Shown here: positions 8,475-17,703 of the stretch, one piece after another
Layout: each line of letters opens with the position of its first letter
Numbering within the stretch: position 1 is the first letter of the stretch
Assembly (NCBI GenBank): GCA_947493575.1
Contig: CANLRQ010000012.1
Coordinates: 24,534 to 88,533, forward strand
Reading direction: 5' to 3'
DNA length: 64,000 bases
From: an uncultured Marinomonas sp.
Lineage (GTDB): Bacteria > Pseudomonadota > Gammaproteobacteria > Pseudomonadales > Marinomonadaceae
Made by a program: the position numbers and the translations under genes
Notes under the pieces: model-generated
Database searches by the model: none
What the model was told of the DNA's origin: nothing
Seen by the model: only the letters and a program-made list of their open reading frames with translations

Positions 8475-10136
8475 ATGGCTCAATTCGTATACAGCATGAA
8501 TCGCGTAGGGAAAATCGTCCCACCGAAACGCGAAATATTAAAAGACATTTCTCTTTCATTTTTCCCTGGCGCTAAAATCGGTGTCCTCGGACTCAACGGC
8601 TCAGGTAAATCGACTTTATTAAGAATCATGGCAGGGGTTGATAAAGACCATCTTGGTGAAGCTCGCCCTATGCCAGGCATTAAAATAGGTTATCTTGAAC
8701 AGGAACCTCAGCTTGATCCAGCAAAAGACGTGCGTGGAATAGTCGAAGAATCTGTTGCCGATGTAAAAGACGCATTAAGTCGATTAGACGCAGTTTATGC
8801 TGCTTATGCGGAAGCAGATGCCGATTTTGACGCTTTAGCAAAAGAACAAGCTGAATTAGAAAACTTAATCGAAGCCAAAGACGGTCACAATTTAGAAAGA
8901 GCTCTTGAAGTAGCGGCAGATGCATTGAGACTTCCACCATGGGAAGCAAATGTAGAGCATTTATCAGGAGGTGAGCGCCGCCGTGTTGCTCTTTGTCGTT
9001 TACTACTTGATAAGCCTGACATGATCCTACTTGATGAGCCAACTAACCATTTGGATGCCGAATCCGTTGCTTGGCTTGAGCGTTTCCTAAAAGATTACCC
9101 AGGAACTGTAGTGGCTATCACCCATGACCGATACTTCCTAGACAATGCAGCAGGTTGGATTCTTGAGCTTGACCGTGGACACGGTATTCCATATGAAGGT
9201 AACTACTCTTCATGGTTAGAACAGAAAGATGCCCGCCTTGAAAGAGAATCAAAACAACAAGCATCCCATCAAAAAGCCATTAAAGCGGAATTAGAATGGG
9301 TTCGCCAAAACGCTAAAGGTCGTCAGTCTAAGTCCAAAGCACGTCTGGCTCGCTTTGAAGAAATGAATTCACAAGAATTCCAAGATCGTAACGAGACTAA
9401 CGAACTTTATATCCCACCGGGACCAAGACTGGGTAACAAAGTCATTGATATTGAAGGTGTGAGTAAAGGGTTTGATGGTCGAATATTAATTGAAGACTTA
9501 AACCTATCTATTCCACCGGGTGCAATTGTCGGTGTTATTGGTGGTAATGGTGCAGGTAAATCAACGCTTTTTAAAATGATTTCTGGAGCTGAACAACCAG
9601 ACACAGGTACAGTAACAATTGGTGAAACTGTCCAATTAGCTTATGTCGACCAAATGCGTGAGCTTGATGGTGACAAGACCGTTTGGGAAGAAATTTCCGA
9701 TGGTTTAGATATGATAACCGTCAACAACTTTAAAGTTTCATCACGTGCTTATATCGGCCGTTTCAATTTTAAAGGTTCAGACCAACAGAAATTAGTTAAG
9801 CACTTATCAGGTGGAGAGCGAAATCGTTTACACTTAGCTAAATTGCTTAAAGAAGGCGGAAACGTACTGTTACTTGATGAACCGACAAACGATTTGGACG
9901 TTGAAACATTACGAGCACTAGAAGATGCATTACTTGCATTCCCTGGCGCCGCTGTTGTTATTTCCCATGACCGTTGGTTCTTAGATCGTATTTGTACCCA
10001 TATTCTTGCCTATGAAGGCGACTCAAAAGCCGTCTTCTTTGAAGGCAACTACGCAGAATATGAAGTTGAATACAAAAAGCGTACTGGTAACGATGCAACA
10101 CCTACACGAATAAAGTACAAACGTATTGATGCCTAA
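8475..10136 (+). CDS. ettA: Energy-dependent translational throttle protein EttA (ABC-F ATPase)
   Basis: This soluble ABC-F protein of 553 residues has two ATP-binding cassettes and no membrane domain. It binds the ribosomal E site and gates entry into elongation according to the ATP/ADP ratio. Visible motifs: Walker A GLNGSGKST (residues 39-47), signature LSGGERRRVAL near 162, LLDEPTNHLD; second Walker A GGNGAGKST near 355 and signature LSGGERNRLHL near 441. The linker with KGRQSKSKARLARFEE near residue 280 is the P-site tRNA interaction motif. The opening MAQFVYSMNRVGK is typical of EttA rather than other ABC-F members. Single-gene transcription unit. Confidence 0.96.
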   Translation: MAQFVYSMNRVGKIVPPKREILKDISLSFFPGAKIGVLGLNGSGKSTLLRIMAGVDKDHLGEARPMPGIKIGYLEQEPQLDPAKDVRGIVEESVADVKDALSRLDAVYAAYAEADADFDALAKEQAELENLIEAKDGHNLERALEVAADALRLPPWEANVEHLSGGERRRVALCRLLLDKPDMILLDEPTNHLDAESVAWLERFLKDYPGTVVAITHDRYFLDNAAGWILELDRGHGIPYEGNYSSWLEQKDARLERESKQQASHQKAIKAELEWVRQNAKGRQSKSKARLARFEEMNSQEFQDRNETNELYIPPGPRLGNKVIDIEGVSKGFDGRILIEDLNLSIPPGAIVGVIGGNGAGKSTLFKMISGAEQPDTGTVTIGETVQLAYVDQMRELDGDKTVWEEISDGLDMITVNNFKVSSRAYIGRFNFKGSDQQKLVKHLSGGERNRLHLAKLLKEGGNVLLLDEPTNDLDVETLRALEDALLAFPGAAVVISHDRWFLDRICTHILAYEGDSKAVFFEGNYAEYEVEYKKRTGNDATPTRIKYKRIDA

Positions 10137-10221
10137 GACTTAGGAAGGATGTAAATACCTCCCTCCGTGTATGGATAAAGGCCTAAATTTAAAGACGAGA
10201 GGACTTGTTCGCACCTTCCCT
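10137..10221. repeat. Palindromic repeat, family 2, downstream of ettA
   Basis: The segment starts CTTAGGAAGGATG right at the ettA stop and ends TTCGCACCTTCCCTAG. These ends form an imperfect inverted repeat matching the ends of the sequences at 1637-1690 and 41497-41682 (shared core GAGGACTT-TTCGC-CC-TCCCTAG). The intervening 50 bases are non-coding. No target duplication was evident. Confidence 0.55.
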
Positions 10222-10229
10222 AGACATAA

Positions 10230-10265
10230 AAAAACCGTATATTGAGTAATCAGTATACGGTTTTT
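10230..10265. terminator. Bidirectional intrinsic terminator between ettA and the H-NS-like gene
   Basis: AAAAACCGTATA (10230-10241) pairs perfectly with TATACGGTTTTT (10254-10265) around a 12-nt loop. The A-run and T-run at opposite ends allow termination of both convergent genes. Confidence 0.85.
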
Positions 10266-10282
10266 CTTTATAGTCGAGCCGC

Positions 10283-10678
10283 TTAAATCATGCAACTCTC
10301 TTTAGTGTTGCCTTTATCAAAGTACTCTTGGAATACTTTAGGTGTACGACCACGGCCAGTCCACTCGAAGACTTCACCATCAATTTCAAGGCGGTACTTA
10401 GGATCAACTGTTTTACCTTTTGAAACAGTTGCCTTAGGAGCCGAAAGCATCGCAACCTCTTCCATAGTTAAGCCACTCTCAGCAATCAATTGTGCGATTT
10501 TACCCGCCGCAGCGGTTTTTTCTGCCTCTTGAGCCACAATTAACGCTTCTTCTTCTTTTAGTTTAACCAATGCATTATTAAAACCAGCAATTAAATTTTC
10601 TAATTGTGGAATGGTTAGCTCTTTGGCCGCCGCGCGTGCTTTTGCTTTATTGCCAGCTAGCTCAAGTAATAGACTCAT
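10283..10678 (-). CDS. H-NS family histone-like nucleoid protein
   Basis: The 131-residue protein has an N-terminal helical oligomerisation region (about residues 12-65, rich in Ala, Lys and Glu). The C-terminal DNA-binding domain carries the H-NS signature W-TGRGR-TPK (W106 to K114) preceded by DPKYRLEIDG. H-NS proteins bind AT-rich DNA and silence horizontally acquired genes. The C-terminus ends CMI after a short acidic tail. It is monocistronic, with a good terminator downstream and a long AT-rich upstream region, which suits autoregulation by the family. Confidence 0.88.
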   Translation of the reverse strand: MSLLLELAGNKAKARAAAKELTIPQLENLIAGFNNALVKLKEEEALIVAQEAEKTAAAGKIAQLIAESGLTMEEVAMLSAPKATVSKGKTVDPKYRLEIDGEVFEWTGRGRTPKVFQEYFDKGNTKESCMI

Positions 10679-11007
10679 ATAAAACTCCTATACATTTCAG
10701 AAAGTGAATTTTTTAAAACAACGTGCTTTACCTTTCTTCAGTAAATTCACTATACATTAAGTCCATTTACCTTTTTAAAATCAGGTACAATGAAAAATGA
10801 AACTACAGTGGTAACGACTCACGTATTCAAATATTTTATAGAAAGGAAAAGGCTTTAATCGCCGTATATTTTCCATTTATAAAAAGTTAGTTTATAAAAT
10901 AAAATCGTTATATTATTCTATAAAATAGATTTTAATAAATTATTCGCAAAATATCTAACAAAGTTTCTAAAAGTATCGTTAAAAATGTGCAAGGAAAAAG
11001 ATCATAT
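10679..11007. other. AT-rich divergent intergenic region, H-NS-like gene / tex
   Basis: About 330 bp without a gene and strongly AT-rich, especially 10860-10990. It should contain both divergent promoters and, given its composition, is a plausible autoregulatory binding region for the H-NS-like protein. No specific operator could be defined by eye. Confidence 0.35.
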
Positions 11008-13173
11008 ATGTCTAACACTCTAAAAAAGCTGTCTTTTGAATTCTCTATCTCTTTAAACGCAACTCAAAAAACAGTAGAACTTTTCAATAGCGGCTCTACG
11101 GTTCCTTTTGTTGCACGCTATAGAAAAGAAATTACCGAAGGTATGAGTGACATTCAATTAAGAAGTTTTTTTGAACGCTGGCAGTATTTAAACGATTTTG
11201 AGAAAAGACAAACATACATAATAAATCAACTGACAGAAAAAAAAGCATTAACCCCTTTATTAAAATCCGCCCTACTTAATGCCGAAACCAAAAATCAGCT
11301 AGAGGAGCTATTTTCTCCTTATAAATCTTCCAAAAAAAGTAAAGCCGCCGTTGCTATAGAAAAAGGCTTACAACCTTTAGCAAACTTGAGTTGGAATCAA
11401 TGGACAAGCTTGCGTACAGAAGATGTTCAAAAATGGTGTGCCGACCACAACATCAGTGCATCCACAGACAGTGCATGTCAGGGCGTTATAGACATTTTAT
11501 GCGAGCAGTTAAGCTTACACATCCCTCTTCTACAAGAAGCTAAAAAAAGCTTACTGTATCAAGGCATCATAAAAAGCAGAGTTATTCGTGGTAAAAAAGA
11601 GTTAGGAGAAAAGTATCAAGACTACTTTGATTTTTCTGAGCCATTAAAAAAATTGCCTGCTCACAGAATCATGGCTTTATTAAGAGGAAAAAAAGAAAAC
11701 ATTCTGAAGTTAAACATTGCTTTTGATTCTGAGAGTAATCACTTCCCTTCATTTTTGCTACAAGACATACCCAAGATTAATTCCACAAATAACCAAAAAA
11801 ACATAGCGAAGCTTCCTGACTTTAAAATAGACATTTTAAATACTGCATGGACAGATAAAATACTACCCAAAATCGAAAACGAAATTCTATCTGATTTAAA
11901 AAATAATGCAGAAAGTAAGGCAATAGATGTTTTTTCGAACAACCTTTCAGATTTATTAATGGCTCCACCCGCTGGGCAAAGGGCCGTTCTTGGTGTTGAC
12001 CCAGGATTTCGTAACGGAGTAAAGATTGCTGTTGTTACAAAAAAAAGCTTGTGCATAGACCATGCAGTTATCTATCCACATCCACCTCAAAACAAAATAG
12101 ATCAATCTAAGAGAATATTATTAAAGCTCATCAAAAATAATAATATTGAGCTTATTGCTATCGGTAATGGGACTGCATCTAGAGAAACAGACTCGTTAAT
12201 TAAGAGCTTAATTAAAGAACACAACTTACCCTGTCAATCAATTATTATCAGTGAAGCGGGAGCCTCTGTATATTCGGCCTCTCCATTAGCCTCAAAAGAG
12301 TTTCCAGATTTAGACGTAACAATAAGAGGGGCAATTTCTATTGCTCGACGACTGCAAGATCCTTTAGCAGAACTCGTTAAAATAGACCCTCAGGCAATTG
12401 GGGTAGGACAATACCAACACGATTTAAAGAGCAGCGCTTTATCTACAGCACTTAAATCCATCGTTGAAGATTGTGTAAATAGAGTAGGTGTAAACCTGAA
12501 TTTAGCATCATCAAGTCTCCTTAGTTTTGTCTCTGGTCTTACACCTAGGTTGGCAGAAAATATTATTGAATATCGGAATAATGCGGGCCTTTTCACGAGG
12601 CTAGAAGAGTTAAAAAATGTATCAGGCATTGGGAATAAATGTTTTGAACAATGTGCTGGCTTTTTAAGAATTCCAAATGCTCACTATGTATTAGATTCGT
12701 CAGGTGTCCACCCTGAGTCTTATTCACTCGTCGAGAGTATGGCGAAGTACACCCAACACACGATCAACGACCTTATAGAAAACACCCATTTAATAAATGA
12801 AATTAAGAAATATAGACAACATTTTAATGACGTCGACGACTATACATTCAACGATGTACTCTCAGAATTAGAAAAACCAGGGCATGACCCTCGCCCTAAA
12901 TTTACCTATGCCAGCTTTAGACAAGACATCCATTCAATTGAAGATTTAAAGCCAGAGATGACACTAGAAGGAAGCATTACAAATGTTGCTGACTTTGGAG
13001 CATTTGTAGACCTTGGCGTGCATCAAGATGGATTAATTCATATTTCTCAACTTTCAGAACGATTTGTTAAGGACCCTAGAGAATTAGTTAGAGTAGGACA
13101 GGTCGTAAAAGTATCTGTCATTGATGTTGACGTAAAAAGAAAACGAATTAGCCTTAAGGCATTAAAACTCTAA
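11008..13173 (+). CDS. tex: Tex-family transcription accessory protein (S1 RNA-binding)
   Basis: This 721-residue cytoplasmic nucleic-acid-binding protein follows Tex architecture. A helical N-terminus carries the hallmark GSTVPFVARYRKE near residue 30. A YqgF/RNase H-like domain contains GVDPGFRNGVK near 335. A helix-hairpin-helix region follows near 495-560, and a C-terminal S1 domain spans about 645-721 (GSITNVADFGAFVDLGVHQDG). It is somewhat shorter and more lysine-rich than typical Tex (about 770 residues). The ATG at 11008 is preferred because Tex proteins begin close to this point and an AAGGAA site lies upstream; an in-frame GTG at 10987 is the alternative. Tex has been linked to transcription and virulence gene expression, mechanism not fully settled. 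Confidence 0.9.
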   Translation: MSNTLKKLSFEFSISLNATQKTVELFNSGSTVPFVARYRKEITEGMSDIQLRSFFERWQYLNDFEKRQTYIINQLTEKKALTPLLKSALLNAETKNQLEELFSPYKSSKKSKAAVAIEKGLQPLANLSWNQWTSLRTEDVQKWCADHNISASTDSACQGVIDILCEQLSLHIPLLQEAKKSLLYQGIIKSRVIRGKKELGEKYQDYFDFSEPLKKLPAHRIMALLRGKKENILKLNIAFDSESNHFPSFLLQDIPKINSTNNQKNIAKLPDFKIDILNTAWTDKILPKIENEILSDLKNNAESKAIDVFSNNLSDLLMAPPAGQRAVLGVDPGFRNGVKIAVVTKKSLCIDHAVIYPHPPQNKIDQSKRILLKLIKNNNIELIAIGNGTASRETDSLIKSLIKEHNLPCQSIIISEAGASVYSASPLASKEFPDLDVTIRGAISIARRLQDPLAELVKIDPQAIGVGQYQHDLKSSALSTALKSIVEDCVNRVGVNLNLASSSLLSFVSGLTPRLAENIIEYRNNAGLFTRLEELKNVSGIGNKCFEQCAGFLRIPNAHYVLDSSGVHPESYSLVESMAKYTQHTINDLIENTHLINEIKKYRQHFNDVDDYTFNDVLSELEKPGHDPRPKFTYASFRQDIHSIEDLKPEMTLEGSITNVADFGAFVDLGVHQDGLIHISQLSERFVKDPRELVRVGQVVKVSVIDVDVKRKRISLKALKL

Positions 13174-13245
13174 TTGAATTAAGGTTTGCTTGATAAAATA
13201 GACCTTTATAAGCGACTTTGATCGATACAAACTTGAGACACATTT

Positions 13246-14145
13246 ATGCAAAAAGCACCAAAAGTCACATTGGAACAATGGAGAGTATTACTTGCTGTTG
13301 TAGACTATGGAGGGTTTGCTCAAGCCGCTGAAGCGCTCCATAAAAGCCAATCATCTATAAGCTATACAGTAGCCAAACTTCAAGAGCAGTTAGGCTATCC
13401 ATTATTAGCTATTGAAGGAAGAAAAGCCCAACTCACAGGTAAAGGCCGCATTCTTATCAAACGAGCACGACAATTATTAAATGAAGCATCGGAATTAGAT
13501 ACCTTAATTCAAACACTCGGAAAAGATTGGGAACCTAAAATTGAATTAATTGTTGATAGCGCGTTTCCAACAGCACCTCTTTTAAAAGCGCTACAGCAGT
13601 TTCAGCTTCAAAGTAGAGGAACCCTTATTCAACTAAGAAACACAACTTACAGCTCATCTTCAGAAGAAATCCCAACGCTTTTAATCGGCTCTCAAATTCC
13701 ACTCAATGAATCAGCTGACTTTCTTCTTGAAGTAAGTTTTTTGGCAGTCGCATCTCCAAACCACTCTTTATTTGATCAATCTACTAACATTGCTAATGAA
13801 CCCCTTACGGAGGCATTGCACATCGTAGTAGAAAACACCTCCATTGATGATAAACACCATTCATCCCCCAGCCCAAAACACAGCACGGAACAAAACTGGT
13901 GCGTACCAAATACACAATCGGCAATAGAAATGGTCACTAGAGGGATGGGATATGCTTGGCTACCTATATCAGAAATCAAAGATCAACTAGAGGAAGGCAA
14001 ACTAAAAGCGCTACCATTAATATCAGGTAATAAGAAGTCTTTAAGTCTTTTTGCGATGTTTGAAGCGAAAAAAAATGCTGGCCCTGCTACACAGTGCTTC
14101 CTAGACTTATTAAAAAACGAGTGTTTAAAAACAATCGCCCTTTAA
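13246..14145 (+). CDS. LysR-family transcriptional regulator
   Basis: The 299-residue protein has an N-terminal winged helix-turn-helix (about residues 8-66; WRVLLAVVDYGGFAQAAEAL followed by KSQSSISYTVAKLQEQLG). A shorter, less conserved effector-binding domain follows. The C-terminal half keeps the usual MVTRGMGYAWLP element near residue 230. The target genes are unknown: it is 72 bp downstream of tex in the same direction and convergent with trmB, with no obvious divergent partner gene. No effector can be predicted. Confidence 0.9.
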   Translation: MQKAPKVTLEQWRVLLAVVDYGGFAQAAEALHKSQSSISYTVAKLQEQLGYPLLAIEGRKAQLTGKGRILIKRARQLLNEASELDTLIQTLGKDWEPKIELIVDSAFPTAPLLKALQQFQLQSRGTLIQLRNTTYSSSSEEIPTLLIGSQIPLNESADFLLEVSFLAVASPNHSLFDQSTNIANEPLTEALHIVVENTSIDDKHHSSPSPKHSTEQNWCVPNTQSAIEMVTRGMGYAWLPISEIKDQLEEGKLKALPLISGNKKSLSLFAMFEAKKNAGPATQCFLDLLKNECLKTIAL

Positions 14146-14189
14146 TCTAAATTGAGACCTATTCCAGAACAGAATAAAACATACAAAAA

Positions 14190-14217
14190 GCCATTTTCTT
14201 GATAGTTACAAAATGGC
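14190..14217. terminator. Terminator hairpin between lysR-type gene and trmB
   Basis: GCCATTTT (14190-14197) pairs with AAAATGGC (14210-14217), flanked by A-rich sequence on the left. It lies between convergent genes and can serve trmB and perhaps the regulator. Confidence 0.65.
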
Positions 14218-14234
14218 CTTCCGTAATAAAAAAA

Positions 14235-14954
14235 TTATTTTTTAGCGTATATAAGATCCCAAACACCGTGACCTAAGCGTTCTCCTCTTTGCTCAAATTT
14301 GGTTAAAGGTCTCCATTCAGGGCGAGGGTGATAAACGCCTTTACCCGCTACGTTCACATATGCAACTTGCTCTTCCATCACTTCCATCATATGTTCTGCA
14401 TAAGGCTCCCAGTCGGTTGCCATATGGAAGGTTCCAGAAGGTTTTAAAATTTGAGCAATCTTTTCAGAAAAGGACGCTTGAACAATACGTCGCTTGTTGT
14501 GCTTTTTCTTATGCCATGGATCAGGGAAAAATAGCTGAAAAGTTGAAACAGAGTTATTGGGGATGCAGTTAGCCATCACCTCAATAGCATCATCGCAAAA
14601 AACACGAATATTTTTCACTTCAGCTTCTTGAGCTAGCATCATTAATTTTGCGACACCAGGTGGATGAACCTCAATACCAATGAAGTCTTTTTCTGGTGAG
14701 TTTTTCGCCATTTCAACCAATGAGCCCCCCATTCCAAAACCCACTTCGACAACAACATCAGATACCCTTCCAAAAACAGATTGATAGTCTAATAAACCGG
14801 TTTCAAGGTGAAGACCATAGGTTTCCCAATTAAAATCGTAAGCTTTTTGCTGACCTTCGGTCATGCGGCCACTGCGCACAACAAAGCTTCTAATGGTTCG
14901 TTTCTTAAACGTATTTTCTGTTTCGTTTGAAATATCTGACATGTTTCGATTCAT
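14235..14954 (-). CDS. trmB: tRNA (guanine-N7-)-methyltransferase
   Basis: This 239-residue SAM-dependent enzyme forms m7G46 in the variable loop of tRNAs. The SAM-binding motif is [10 protein letters not shown] (residues about 70-79), followed by [11 protein letters not shown]. The family-specific [15 protein letters not shown] block is near residue 145 and [10 protein letters not shown] near 180. The C-terminus keeps [17 protein letters not shown]. Length is normal. It is preceded on the same strand by no close gene and faces the LysR-type gene convergently. Confidence 0.96.
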   Translation of the reverse strand: MNRNMSDISNETENTFKKRTIRSFVVRSGRMTEGQQKAYDFNWETYGLHLETGLLDYQSVFGRVSDVVVEVGFGMGGSLVEMAKNSPEKDFIGIEVHPPGVAKLMMLAQEAEVKNIRVFCDDAIEVMANCIPNNSVSTFQLFFPDPWHKKKHNKRRIVQASFSEKIAQILKPSGTFHMATDWEPYAEHMMEVMEEQVAYVNVAGKGVYHPRPEWRPLTKFEQRGERLGHGVWDLIYAKK

Positions 14955-15018
14955 TGAATATAAGGTAATAGGAAAAGGTGCTTATCTAATAAACCGCAAT
15001 GCTACCCGAAAAGCTGGA

Positions 15019-15448
15019 TTATGTCCTCATCGCAGTGCGGGAAAATACAAAAATTAGCCATCCCCATGCTAAAAGAAAGAAAAGCCCACCGATGGGTGTA
15101 ACCATCCCCAATGAAGTCAATCCTGTGAGAGACATAGTAAATAGACTGCCTGAGAAAGTTAAGATCCCAATCAAGAAAGCCCAGAGAGAAAAACGGATAG
15201 AGGGTAACACGACTAACAACAAACTAATGAACAGACCAGCAAGAGAGTGATACATCATATATTGACAGCCTGTGTGCCACCAAGACAGAGCTTTATCACT
15301 CAGTATTTGAAGTAAGTGCATGTGCTCCAAAAGCCCCCAGAGCAACAGCTAAGAACACACATAGAGAAAAAGCAGCAAGCCACCACAATTGATATTTATT
15401 ATGATGCAACGAACGGCTATCCATTTTACTGCCAAGAAGAGAAAACAT
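15019..15448 (-). pseudogene. DUF423 small membrane protein gene, frameshifted
   Basis: Two overlapping minus-strand frames together make one DUF423 (YgdD-like) inner-membrane protein. The first encodes the N-terminal helix ending VALGAFGAHALTS and then stops. The second resumes with ILSDKALSWWHTGCQYMMYHSLAG and three more hydrophobic helices. A single-base indel at about 15300-15312 separates them. The ATG at 15446-15448 lies directly after one copy of a transposon target duplication. Without the inserted element the upstream gene's stop and this ATG would read TAATG, so the pair was probably translationally coupled. A sequencing error could mimic the frameshift. Confidence 0.75.
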
Positions 15449-15453
15449 TATTC

Positions 15454-15541
15454 GGGGCCTTTGCACTAAGTCATGAGCGATGATAAGAGGAGTCTGTTTT
15501 AAACAAAGTATTAGCAAGCGTAATTGTCGTGCAAAGATCTC
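15454..15541. mobile_element. Miniature inverted-repeat element, copy C (internally deleted)
   Basis: This 88-bp copy runs in the opposite orientation to copy A: GGGGCCTTTGCAC on the left, GTGCAAAGATCTC on the right, with AGTCATGAGCGATGATAAG and AAAGTATTAGCAAGCG inside. The central part found in copy A is missing. It is flanked by perfect 5-bp duplications TATTC (15449-15453 and 15542-15546). It sits exactly between the lipoprotein gene stop and the DUF423 start. Confidence 0.85.
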
Positions 15542-16518
15542 TATTCAAAAGTATTTAACAGACCGTTACTACCAATAGCGTAGTAAGTTGACTTTTTCTC
15601 TCCAAAAGCTAAAGCCAATACAGAAGCTCCTGTAGGACGCAAAACTTCCTTACGTTCTAAAGCCCACTCCTGTAATACATCACCACTGGATAAACTAATA
15701 AGCTTCACCTCAGCACTAATACCACCGGTTAATAAATAACGACTGTCTGGTGAGAATATTGCCTTACTGATGGTCACATTACGAGACTCTAACTTCCCAG
15801 TGGAAATACTTAATAATTCATTACCTGTTTCTGTTGACCAAACTTTTGCATTACCAAGTTGGGCAGCCCCAAAGGCGTATCTTCCATCATCAGATAAGGT
15901 AACAGACGCAATGCGATTGCTTAATTCCCATTGATATTTAATTTCACCATTCGATGTATCCCAAAGCGTCACTTTGTACTTATCATCACCAGTAAGAGCT
16001 AATGTACCAGAATCATCTACATCAACACTTCTAACAACAGCCCCTGTACGAAACGTTTGTTTTATACCGCCATTTTTAACATCAAAGTAACGAGCCGTTT
16101 GATCGTCTAAACCAACAATCGCATAATCACCATTGGTAGATAGTTTTGTAGAACGAATGTCTCCAGGAGTGTTCCAAAAACCTTCAGACTGCCCAGTTGA
16201 AGTATTCCAAAGAACCATGGTTCTTGCGCCTCCAGTTAGCGCATAATTCCCCGTCGGGTCAATATCAACACTAATAAAAGGAGTAAAATCACCTTGCTCG
16301 TGATTCCAATTAAAACGCCTTTCAGAATTGCTATTTTTCCAATAGCTACCGCCATGCTGAATCGATCCAACTAATGAATATTCACCATCACGGCTCAATG
16401 AGGCCGAATACAATCCTTGTGTAGCAAGCTCAACTGTGCGGGAAGGCCCTTCAGCAGAGCAGGCATACAAGAAAGTGCTGGCCGTTAAAAAAAGCGCGGG
16501 GTTAAGCACTTTTCTCAT
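15541..16518 (-). CDS. WD40-like beta-propeller lipoprotein
   Basis: This protein of about 325 residues starts with a lipoprotein signal (lipobox FLYAC, Cys20), so it is probably membrane-anchored in the periplasm. The rest is a series of WD40-like repeats, each with elements such as DGEYSLVGS, GNYALTGGART, GDYAIVGLDDQTARYFD and DSRYLLTGG, giving about six to seven blades. Such propellers act as binding scaffolds; a specific role is not known. The ATG at 16516-16518 is chosen to place the lipobox correctly and overlaps the 3' end of rsd. Its stop codon TAG is completed by the first base of miniature element copy C; the ancestral stop was probably TAA. Confidence 0.82.
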   Translation of the reverse strand: MRKVLNPALFLTASTFLYACSAEGPSRTVELATQGLYSASLSRDGEYSLVGSIQHGGSYWKNSNSERRFNWNHEQGDFTPFISVDIDPTGNYALTGGARTMVLWNTSTGQSEGFWNTPGDIRSTKLSTNGDYAIVGLDDQTARYFDVKNGGIKQTFRTGAVVRSVDVDDSGTLALTGDDKYKVTLWDTSNGEIKYQWELSNRIASVTLSDDGRYAFGAAQLGNAKVWSTETGNELLSISTGKLESRNVTISKAIFSPDSRYLLTGGISAEVKLISLSSGDVLQEWALERKEVLRPTGASVLALAFGEKKSTYYAIGSNGLLNTFE

Positions 16519-16972
16519 TATGGGCCTCATGTAACTCTTTAATTAACTGATCTTCTAGACCAAAACGCTCAGCCATAACAACACCCAACGTCTGCAAAGC
16601 AAATGGCAGCTCTGTTAATTGAGAGTCACAATGTTCTTTCGTATCAAATTTATCATTAAACTCAACAGCAATAGTTGTCGTTTCTTCTATTTCAGGCATC
16701 AACTGAGTTAATCTCAGTAGCGCTCTATCGTCATGAAACTCTTTCGCTTCAAGAGCCAGTTGTTCATATATTTCAAAATGACCAGCAGATACATAATCAA
16801 CCAGTTTTTCACAAACAGTTAAAATAAATTGACTGTCTTCAGGTTTAAATGCTTCTTGTTTTCTGAGTTGTACCAACTCTTCAATTAAAAAACGGCGTTG
16901 TTCTAACCAACGATCTATTATGTCGTGAACACCGCCCCAACGTTCTTGTGCAGATTTACAACTTTCCAACAT
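16502..16972 (-). CDS. rsd: Regulator of sigma D (Rsd/AlgQ family)
   Basis: The 156-residue helical protein matches Rsd/AlgQ: MLESCKSAQERWGGVHDIID at the N-terminus, LVDYVSAGHFEIYEQL near residue 57 and the TTTIAVEFNDKFD segment near 97. Rsd binds region 4 of the housekeeping sigma factor and helps redistribute RNA polymerase to alternative sigma factors; in Pseudomonas AlgQ affects alginate and siderophore regulation. The dsbB gene lies just upstream on the same strand, the same neighbourhood as in Pseudomonas. It overlaps the start of the WD40 lipoprotein gene by 17 bp, suggesting coupled translation. Confidence 0.92.
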   Translation of the reverse strand: MLESCKSAQERWGGVHDIIDRWLEQRRFLIEELVQLRKQEAFKPEDSQFILTVCEKLVDYVSAGHFEIYEQLALEAKEFHDDRALLRLTQLMPEIEETTTIAVEFNDKFDTKEHCDSQLTELPFALQTLGVVMAERFGLEDQLIKELHEAHNEKSA

Positions 16973-17073
16973 AAGATAGCTCCCTAGAATAAGTTATTAT
17001 CAATAGCATATTCTCATCCAATTAAGGCTGCAAGACATTCACAAAGCCTATTAACACTTTCACAACAATCGCT

Positions 17074-17571
17074 CTAAATCTGTTTTGCCTTAATCACAAT
17101 TATCACATTCACAATTGCCATTCCCATAAAGGCAACTAAAGTCCAACCAGGAATACTTAACCCTAAGAAAGTCCAGACAACATCACCGCATTCCCCTGTT
17201 CCCATAATCATAGCAGACATAATCTCCTGCCACGGAAATACTTCAACCATATAACTTAAGCCGGGTAAGCAAGCAGGTAATTGTTCTTCAGGTAAATTTT
17301 GAAGATACAAATGACGCAAAGACAGCGCAGCGCCTAATAAAGAGAAAATAACAATGCCAATTGCATACCGACTAAATGCCTTAGGTGAATTATGCCAAGC
17401 TGACACCAAAGACACGATACCAATGACCAAGAATACAATTCTCTGCAACATACAAAGTGGGCATGGCTCAAGGCCCATTTCGTATTCCATATAAAAAGCA
17501 ACCGCTAATAAAATAAATGCGGCAAAGCCGACTACTCCATGAAATCGACGTGAAGAAAATAAGTGCAACAT
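17074..17571 (-). CDS. dsbB: Disulfide bond formation protein DsbB
   Basis: This quinone-linked inner-membrane oxidase re-oxidises periplasmic DsbA. It has four transmembrane helices; the first periplasmic loop carries the CPLC redox pair (C37, C40) and the second holds a Cys in LPACLPGL and another in GTGECGD. From the chosen ATG (MLHLFSS, 17569-17571) it has 165 residues and a GAGG site just upstream; an ATG seven codons earlier is also open. A dsbA gene is in this window at 43529-44152. It is 101 bp upstream of rsd on the same strand. Confidence 0.95.
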   Translation of the reverse strand: MLHLFSSRRFHGVVGFAAFILLAVAFYMEYEMGLEPCPLCMLQRIVFLVIGIVSLVSAWHNSPKAFSRYAIGIVIFSLLGAALSLRHLYLQNLPEEQLPACLPGLSYMVEVFPWQEIMSAMIMGTGECGDVVWTFLGLSIPGWTLVAFMGMAIVNVIIVIKAKQI

Positions 17572-17703
17572 ACCTGCCTCATAAAAAAACAATGAAAATA
17601 AGCGATATTTGCATTTTTATATTCGATGAATACAAATACCTACTGACATAAGACTTTATTGGCAGGTAGTATACAAAGAATTGGACTTAAAACGAGATAC
17701 CTT

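Noticed and set aside
14152..14180. GAGACCTATTCC resembling a miniature element end after the LysR-type gene
   Set aside because: Only nine bases match, and no partner end or inner blocks follow.
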